A DNA stretch of 64,000 nt from Chloroflexus islandicus (GTDB taxonomy: Bacteria; Chloroflexota; Chloroflexia; Chloroflexales; Chloroflexaceae), in NCBI RefSeq assembly GCF_001650695.1, contig NZ_LWQS01000114.1:1-64000 (forward strand), written 5' to 3'. The notes beneath the pieces were generated by a model. That model saw nothing but the letters and a program-made list of their open reading frames with translations. It was not told where the DNA came from and did not search any database. The position numbers and the translations under genes are program-made. Positions 58,819-64,000 of the stretch are shown here, piece after piece; positions within the stretch are counted from its first letter, which is position 1; every line of letters begins with the position of its first letter.

Positions 58819-59544
58819 TTAGCCTGCCTGCACTGCCGCATAACGATGAAAGACGGTTGCCGCATTCTCGCTCAGGGCCGGGCCATGACCAAAGCAGAGG
58901 GTCGTAAACTGGCAGCGATCGAGCCGGGCCAGACTGTGGGCCGCCGCCGTTTCATCTTCGAGCACGATCGGCGACTGCAAGCCTTTGCCGCGATACATCA
59001 CCGCATCGGCGGCGAAGAGCACCTGCTGCGCCGGCCAGCGCAACCCGATCTGGCCGGCGCTATGACCGGGAATGTGGATCACTTCGAGACCGCCAGCGAC
59101 CGGAATCACCGCGCCATCGGTGGCGATGCGATCAACGCGAGCCGGCGTGATCGTCGCCGGCATCAGCAACTTACCCACGCCAAACGCCAGCCGGTTAAAC
59201 CAACCATCGGCGCTATGCGCGGTTGGCCGCAGCGCCTGACCTTGCCCGACCTGCTCGGCATCGAGCGGATGCATCCACACCGCTGCGCCGGTGCGTTCTT
59301 GCAGCGTGGCCAGATTGCCGGCGTGATCGATGTGATGATGGGTGACAATAATGTGCTGCACATCTTCTGGCCGGCGCCCCAGCGCAGCCAACCCAGCCAG
59401 CACCCCGGCGCCGCGATCGGGGTAGCCGGTATCGATCAGAGTTACACCACCAGCCGTTAGCATGAAAAAGACATTGACCGATCCTAGCGGGATTGGCAAC
59501 GCCAGCTCGTACAATCCGGGCAGAATTAGGCGCGGCGCTGGCAT
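58819..59544 (-). CDS. Metallo-beta-lactamase-fold hydrolase
   Basis: A 241-aa hydrolase of the MBL superfamily (glyoxalase II/lactonase-like). The metal motif HHHIDH (69-74), His in HIPGHSAGQIG, Asp in FAADAVMY and His in CFGHGP complete a dinuclear site. The substrate is unknown. AGGAGCACTGT precedes the ATG. It lies upstream of hutU on the same strand but the hut promoter falls between them. Confidence 0.88.
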   Translation of the reverse strand: MPAPRLILPGLYELALPIPLGSVNVFFMLTAGGVTLIDTGYPDRGAGVLAGLAALGRRPEDVQHIIVTHHHIDHAGNLATLQERTGAAVWMHPLDAEQVGQGQALRPTAHSADGWFNRLAFGVGKLLMPATITPARVDRIATDGAVIPVAGGLEVIHIPGHSAGQIGLRWPAQQVLFAADAVMYRGKGLQSPIVLEDETAAAHSLARLDRCQFTTLCFGHGPALSENAATVFHRYAAVQAG

Positions 59545-60411
59545 ACAGTGCTCCTTTTTTCAATGATGGAGACGGACAGACGTCCGTCACTACGGCGATT
59601 TGGTGTGCTGGCGTTGCCCCTACCCTCGATCCCTCAACCTCGTTGGGGGAGAGACAGCCCTCACCCCCGCCCCCTCTCCCACGGGCGCGGGAGAGGGGTG
59701 CTGCTACATACCACGCGCTTGCGCCCACGCTCATCCGCGTCCTCGGCGGTATCGGTCTTGCCCCCACCCCCAACACCTCCCCCGCTGGGGGAGGGGCGTC
59801 CGACTCCTCCCCCAGCGGGGGGAGGCTGGGAGGGGGGCTACGAGGAGATTGCTTCGGGCGCGCAGGCAGCGCGGCGCGCTGCCTCTACGCGCCCTCGCAA
59901 TGACAACAGGCCCCCCTATAACAGGACATGACAACACCCGTTCAGAGCTGCGGCAGTCAGCCCGCGCAGCGGGCTTCGTAACCGTAGCCCGGCCCTTTAG
60001 GGCCGGGTGATATGGCGCAAGGATGCACTGCGTTGCCTTCACCCCTTGTCCCTCTCCCGCTGGGGGAGAAGTAGCCCTCACCCCCAGCCCCTCTCCCACT
60101 GGTGCGGGAGAGGGGTGCTGCTACATACCACGCGCTTGCGCCCACGCTCATCCGCACCCGCGGCGGTATCGGTCTTGCCCCCACCCCCGACCCCTCCCCC
60201 GCTGGGGGAGGGGCGTCCGACTCCTCCCCCCAGCGGGGGGAGGCTGGGAGGGGGGCTACGAGGAGATTGCTTCGGTCGGGCGGCTCCCAGCGCGGCTGGG
60301 TGCCGCCCCTCCCTCGCAATGACAACAGGAAAGCTGCCCCTCCCCCGCTGGGGGGAGATGTTGCGGTTTGTTTGTCATCACGGAGACGGACAGCCGTCCG
60401 TCTCTACTAGG
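59545..60411. repeat. Repeat block with two ~380-bp related halves
   Basis: The segment with CATACCACGCGCTTGCGCCC (59706 and 60125) to GAGGAGATTGCTTCGG is repeated with high similarity at an offset of ~419 bp. Ends carry GAGACGGAC...GTCCGTC palindromes (59570 and 60380). A family A unit lies inverted at 59958-60007. CCCCTCCCCCGCTGGGGGAG hairpins occur in both halves. No gene is supported. Confidence 0.8.
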
Positions 60412-61665
60412 TCAATAATTTTCTTGCAGCCACTGCCGCCAGCCGGCATCGAATTCGGCGTAGGTCATGCCAAACGCCTTCTGCAATGCCTTATCGTAAA
60501 ACTCAATCCCGGTGCCCGGCGTATCGCGCACCGCGGCGGCAAAACGCCAGAAGCCATCAAGCCCGCCCTGCGTTTCGACGATATAGGCCACCAACGAGTA
60601 GGCAAACCCGTAAGCAAGGCTCCGATCGACTTCGAGCGTGGTCATGTGATCCATATCTTGCGGGCGCACGCCACCGTTCGGATCAACTAGCGGGATGATC
60701 CGGCCCATGCGCACTGCTGCGCTCACCGCGTTGCGACGCGGATTGTTCGAGACATACTCAGCCAACCCTTCGCTCATCCAGTCGGTAATCCGGTACTCTT
60801 GGGCAAAGGCGCGGGTATAGGCCCAGTGGGTCAGCTCATGCACAATCGTGCCGTACAAATCCTCCTCCCAACCAGCCTGCGGATCGTAGAAGCCGAAGGC
60901 GTACGAGAAGGGGGCAAAGATATCGACCCGGTCGTTACGCGGGCGCGAACCGGCTGAATACCACGCCAACGAGTTGGGATTGACCGGCGGCGTGATCCCG
61001 AAGATGGGACGCAAGTAGACGTTGAACTTGTTTTCAGGCGTGCGGCCAAGGGTATCGATCACCTGCTGGCGCGCCCGCAGCACCATATCCTCGATCACCT
61101 CATTCACTTCCGCCGACCATTCGTAGGTGTTGAGCGTGAAATACTCGTTGTCAATCTTGATCTTCGCGCCGAGCTGCTCTTCGGTCGGCTCGCTCATCAC
61201 CCAGCGCCCATCCTCCATCTGGCGGAAGAGAATGTCGCGCCGGTAGCCGCCATCATCAATCGCCGCCTGCCAGAAGCCGTGTTCGCGTTGCTTGACTTCG
61301 AGCACACGCATGCGGCCAAACCGCGAACCGCTGAACGACGACTGTTGAAACGTGTTGAAGCGCTCTTCGACCAAGCGCCGGAAGGGGGCGTTGGTCTGGT
61401 CAACGACTGACCGGAGCAGTTCAACGTTGTTGGTGTTGTACGCTTCGACATAGCTATCGAGCGCCTGCTGGATGCCAGCCGCCACCGCTTCCGGCGTCAA
61501 TCCGCCGGTAACCGGCGTTGGCTCACTCGGCGCTGGCGCCGGGGTATTGGTGGCCGGCGCTGCCGTAGGCGGCGGGGCAACGGTAGCGGTTGGCGATTGG
61601 CTGGTTGGAGTGGTACAAGCCGCCAACACAAACGCAACAAGGATGAGCCAGCTAATCCTGCGCAT
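60412..61665 (-). CDS. Lipoprotein with gluzincin-type metallopeptidase domain
   Basis: A 417-aa secreted lipoprotein. The signal peptide ends in the lipobox LAAC (lipidated Cys17), followed by a Thr/Pro-rich linker (~18-55). A ~120-residue N-domain with a nuclear-transport-factor-like look (SYVEAYNTNNVELLRSVV) precedes a peptidase-MA-like domain: HELTH (276-280) gives two His and the catalytic Glu, and Glu299 in WMSEGLAEY is the likely third zinc ligand. GGGAGG lies 7 nt before the ATG at 61665. Substrate unknown. Confidence 0.85.
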   Translation of the reverse strand: MRRISWLILVAFVLAACTTPTSQSPTATVAPPPTAAPATNTPAPAPSEPTPVTGGLTPEAVAAGIQQALDSYVEAYNTNNVELLRSVVDQTNAPFRRLVEERFNTFQQSSFSGSRFGRMRVLEVKQREHGFWQAAIDDGGYRRDILFRQMEDGRWVMSEPTEEQLGAKIKIDNEYFTLNTYEWSAEVNEVIEDMVLRARQQVIDTLGRTPENKFNVYLRPIFGITPPVNPNSLAWYSAGSRPRNDRVDIFAPFSYAFGFYDPQAGWEEDLYGTIVHELTHWAYTRAFAQEYRITDWMSEGLAEYVSNNPRRNAVSAAVRMGRIIPLVDPNGGVRPQDMDHMTTLEVDRSLAYGFAYSLVAYIVETQGGLDGFWRFAAAVRDTPGTGIEFYDKALQKAFGMTYAEFDAGWRQWLQENY

Positions 61666-61771
61666 CACAAAACCTCCCAGAGAGCATTTGATCTCGCTTG
61701 TTCATTGTACCGCGCTTACCGTAGGTTTGGGATATACTACGCAGCGCAACGCGAGAAGTTGCGGGCAAGCC

Positions 61772-62980
61772 ATGCATGAACGCCATCACGCTATGGATCT
61801 CGACCTCATCAACTGGCTGCGTTCAGCCGAAGGGGCGGCGCTCTTAGCTGAGCTGGCCGGGCGTAACTTGCGGGAGAGCGATGTCTTGGCCGAACTAAAC
61901 CGGCTACGCCGCCATCTGCCCGCCGAACGGGCGCGAGCAGCGGTTGAGCAGACACTGTTGCGGCGCAAGGCAGCGGCGAAGTTTCCCCACGCCGATCGCA
62001 TGCTCTTTACCCGCGAGGCGCTTGAGCAGGCGTCGGCGGCGCCGGTGGCGGCCCACCGCGCCATCCGCTTGGCGCGCGCCGGGTTGGTGGCTGATCTGGG
62101 TTGCGGCATCGGCGGCGACACGATTGCGCTGGCCGCCGCCGGCGCGCAGGTCGTGGCCGTTGATCGCGATCCGGTGCGGCTGGCGCTGGCGCTGGCGAAC
62201 GTGGCGGCGCTGGGGTTGAGCGAACGGGTGACGTTCCTCGAACGCGATCTGCTGCGTGAACCGCCGCCACCGGCGCCGGCGTTGTTTTGCGATCCGGCCC
62301 GCCGCGCCGGCGACCGGCGGGTGTTCGATCCCGAGTCGTTCCAGCCGCCGCTCAGTCACGTGCTGGGTTGGCGGCAACAGACCGCGGCGCTGGCGGTGAA
62401 ACTGGCGCCGGGGATTGATCTGGCCTACCTGCCCATTGATGCCGAGGTTGAGTTTGTTTCGCTGGATGGTGAACTGAAGGAAGCGGTGCTTTGGTGCGGG
62501 CCGTTGGCGACGGCTAATCGGCGAGCGACGGTGCTGGGCAGCGATGGCGCAACGGCGACGATGGCAGACGCTACTGCACCGCCGCCGCCGTTGAGCGCGC
62601 CGCTGGCCTTCCTCTACGAACCTGACCCAGCAGTGATGCGGGCCGGCTTGGTGGCCGCCTTGGCTGCCGAACTCGGCGCGGCCCAACTCGCGCATGATAT
62701 CGCTTACCTCACCGCACCGGCTTATCGCCCGACGCCATTCGCCCGCGCATGGCCGGTGGTGGCGTGGATTCCGTTCCAACTTAAACGGCTGCGCGCATTA
62801 CTGCGCGACCTCGACGCCGGGCCGGTGACGGTTAAGAAACGCGGTTCGCCGCTCGATACCGATGCGCTGGCGCGCCAACTGAGCGGGAAGGGCCGCCGGG
62901 CATTGGTGGTGGTGTTGACCCAGATGCCGAGCGGGCCGATTGCGGTGGTGTGTGCGGAGGGTATAGGGAGTGGGGAGTAG
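61772..62980 (+). CDS. SAM-dependent methyltransferase with THUMP-like C-terminal domain
   Basis: A 402-aa protein. After a ~90-residue helical N-terminus, the Rossmann core has motif I VADLGCGIGGDTIALA (~111-126), VVAVDRDPVRLALA, and ALFCDPARRAGDRRVF, the DPAR motif typical of the group annotated as class I SAM methyltransferase with a C-terminal THUMP-like domain. The final ~80 residues (FKRLRALLRDLDAGPVTVKKRG-like, here FQLKRLRALLRDLDAG and VTVKKRGSPLDTD) fit that THUMP-like domain. Substrate unknown, probably RNA. The frame is open to 61472, but upstream it is antisense to the lipoprotein gene. A second possible start is the ATG at 61793. Confidence 0.83.
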   Translation: MHERHHAMDLDLINWLRSAEGAALLAELAGRNLRESDVLAELNRLRRHLPAERARAAVEQTLLRRKAAAKFPHADRMLFTREALEQASAAPVAAHRAIRLARAGLVADLGCGIGGDTIALAAAGAQVVAVDRDPVRLALALANVAALGLSERVTFLERDLLREPPPPAPALFCDPARRAGDRRVFDPESFQPPLSHVLGWRQQTAALAVKLAPGIDLAYLPIDAEVEFVSLDGELKEAVLWCGPLATANRRATVLGSDGATATMADATAPPPPLSAPLAFLYEPDPAVMRAGLVAALAAELGAAQLAHDIAYLTAPAYRPTPFARAWPVVAWIPFQLKRLRALLRDLDAGPVTVKKRGSPLDTDALARQLSGKGRRALVVVLTQMPSGPIAVVCAEGIGSGE

Positions 62981-63534
62981 GGAGGTGGGGATGGTTATTT
63001 TACCGCCGAGGACGCAGAGGGAGAGGCACTCTTTCCGCTGAAGGAGGAGATTGCTTCGGTCGGACGGCGCCCCGCCAGCGGGTCGCCGCCACTCCCTCGC
63101 AATGACAAGCAGGCACGCCCCGCACCCGCTTTCCGGTTGTCATTGCGAGCGCAGCGCAGCGGAGCGAAGCAATCCCCCGCGAGCACGGGAGAGGTACCCT
63201 TTCCGCTGAAGGAGGAGATTGCTTCGGGGGCTACGCCCCCTCGCAATGACATGAGTGTGCGTCACCTCCGCACGGGATAAATTACCCCCACCTCTTCCAC
63301 CTGCTGCGCTGGGGAGGCGAGGCGACAAAAACCCCTTTGCGCCCTTTGCGATCTTCGCGCCTTTACGTTTTTCCCCTCTGCGCCTTGGCTCGCTTTGCGC
63401 TTGATCGGTCGCCAATGCGGCAGTGATACTTCCGCACCCATACGATGACCCTCAGCCGCACGCAAGCATCGCCTCGATCCAACTAACGATTGATCGCAAA
63501 CCGCAACCGGCTATGGTACTGTAGAGCAAGATTA
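62981..63534. repeat. Gap with inverted CGCAATGACA/GGAGATTGCTTCG repeats
   Basis: Two units TTTCCGCTGAAGGAGGAGATTGCTTCG... followed by CGCAATGACA lie at about 63030-63108 and 63200-63250, with an inverted TCATTGCGAGCGCAGCGCAG at 63139. They are followed by TTTGCGCCCTTTGCG-type motifs (63338-63400) and a GCGGCAGTGATACTTCCGC hairpin remnant near 63417. No gene is supported. Confidence 0.75.
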
Positions 63535-63560
63535 GTTGACGGATCAGAAAGTTGGACGCC

Positions 63561-64000
63561 ATGACCCTCTCGCGTGCTACCCGTTACCGGGGCTTGATTC
63601 TCTTGATCGTCATCAACTTCATGATGTATGCCGGTTTCTTCATGGTCATCCCGCTGGTGTCGGTGCATTACGTGCAAACGCTCGGCTTTGCCGCGGTAAC
63701 GGTCGGGATGGCGCTGGCGTTACGCCAATTGGTACAGCAAGGGGTCAGTGTTGGCGGCGGGGTGCTCTCGGATCGGTTTGGCGGGCGCGGCTTGATCACT
63801 GCCGGCGTGTTGGTGCGCGCTGCCGGCTTTGCCAGTCTCGCGTTCGCTACCACGCCGCCGCTGCTGTTTTTCGCCATGCTGCTCTCGGCGTTGGGCGGCG
63901 CGCTGTTTGAAGCGCCGAGCCGGGCCGGGATCGCTGCTCTCACCACCGAAGATGAGCGGGCGCGGGCCTTTTCGATCAACGGCGTTGGCGGCGGGTTGGG
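63561..64000 (+). CDS. Major facilitator superfamily transporter (partial, 3' end outside)
   Basis: The first ~146 residues of an MFS transporter, cut by the window end. Transmembrane helix 1 is LILLIVINFMMYAGFFMVIPL. The loop 2-3 motif A reads GGGVLSDRFGGRGLI, and LRQLVQQG before it resembles the MdtH/drug-efflux branch. Helices 2-5 follow with GGALFEAPSRAGIAALT. The cargo is unknown. A possible promoter TTGATC-16 bp-TATGGT lies at about 63490-63517. No strong ribosome binding site. Confidence 0.85.
   Translation, partial: MTLSRATRYRGLILLIVINFMMYAGFFMVIPLVSVHYVQTLGFAAVTVGMALALRQLVQQGVSVGGGVLSDRFGGRGLITAGVLVRAAGFASLAFATTPPLLFFAMLLSALGGALFEAPSRAGIAALTTEDERARAFSINGVGGGL

Overview
The window looks like chromosomal DNA of a filamentous anoxygenic phototroph of the genus Chloroflexus (phylum Chloroflexota). 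The main evidence is an unfused pufL-pufM pair for a type II reaction centre whose M subunit has Leu where purple bacteria have the His ligand of the M-side accessory bacteriochlorophyll. Other support is a NuoABCDIHJKLMMN complex I cluster, high GC with GC-rich codon use, and intergenic gaps packed with short palindromic and tandem repeats. The genus call is inference; no database was searched.

Layout. 1-1093: a degenerate insertion sequence with 19-bp inverted ends; its transposase tail is replaced by a fragment carrying two CRISPR-like repeats. 1.3-9.1 kb (+): VanW-domain envelope protein, CBS/zinc-ribbon protein, pyruvate dehydrogenase E1-alpha, E1-beta and E2 (no E3), and a two-domain rhodanese. 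10.2-24.2 kb (-): a complex I locus without nuoEFG, with two nuoM genes, interrupted by repeats. 24.3-27.2 kb (-): two FHA proteins, tsaB and tsaE, and a small unknown protein. 28.0-30.3 kb (-): polyprenyl-phosphate sugar transferase and GT2 glycosyltransferase. 30.6-32.5 kb (+): pufLM behind a strong promoter with an operator-like dyad and followed by a strong terminator. 33.2-36.1 kb: tRNA-Gly(GCC), an ABC-F ATPase and a methyltransferase. 36.3-40.5 kb: a 771-aa PHP/Schlafen-AlbA-like protein with a new-looking C-terminal repeat, and a solitary tyrosine recombinase. 40.5-46.7 kb (-): alpha/beta hydrolase, S10-like carboxypeptidase, Obg, TatA, GT4 and signal peptidase I. 47.3-51.9 kb (+): a three-gene operon of a radical-SAM-like protein without cluster cysteines, a U32 protein and an M29-like protein without most metal ligands. 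53.1-58.7 kb (-): histidine degradation (hutU, hutI, hutH). 58.8-64 kb: MBL hydrolase, lipoprotein metallopeptidase, a methyltransferase and the start of an MFS transporter.

How genes work together. PDH feeds acetyl-CoA to central metabolism. Complex I and the reaction centre share the quinone pool. Obg, TsaB/TsaE, ABC-F and tRNA-Gly serve translation. LepB, TatA and the glycosyltransferases serve the envelope.

Most interesting candidates: (1) the 47.3-51.9 kb operon, where two of three proteins keep an enzyme fold but have lost the metal or cluster ligands; (2) the PHP/AlbA protein with an A-B-B-A-B repeat tail; (3) a remnant with 28/29-nt repeats and a 32-nt spacer inside a broken IS. Roughly 12 kb of gaps is made of dispersed palindromes and tandem arrays.
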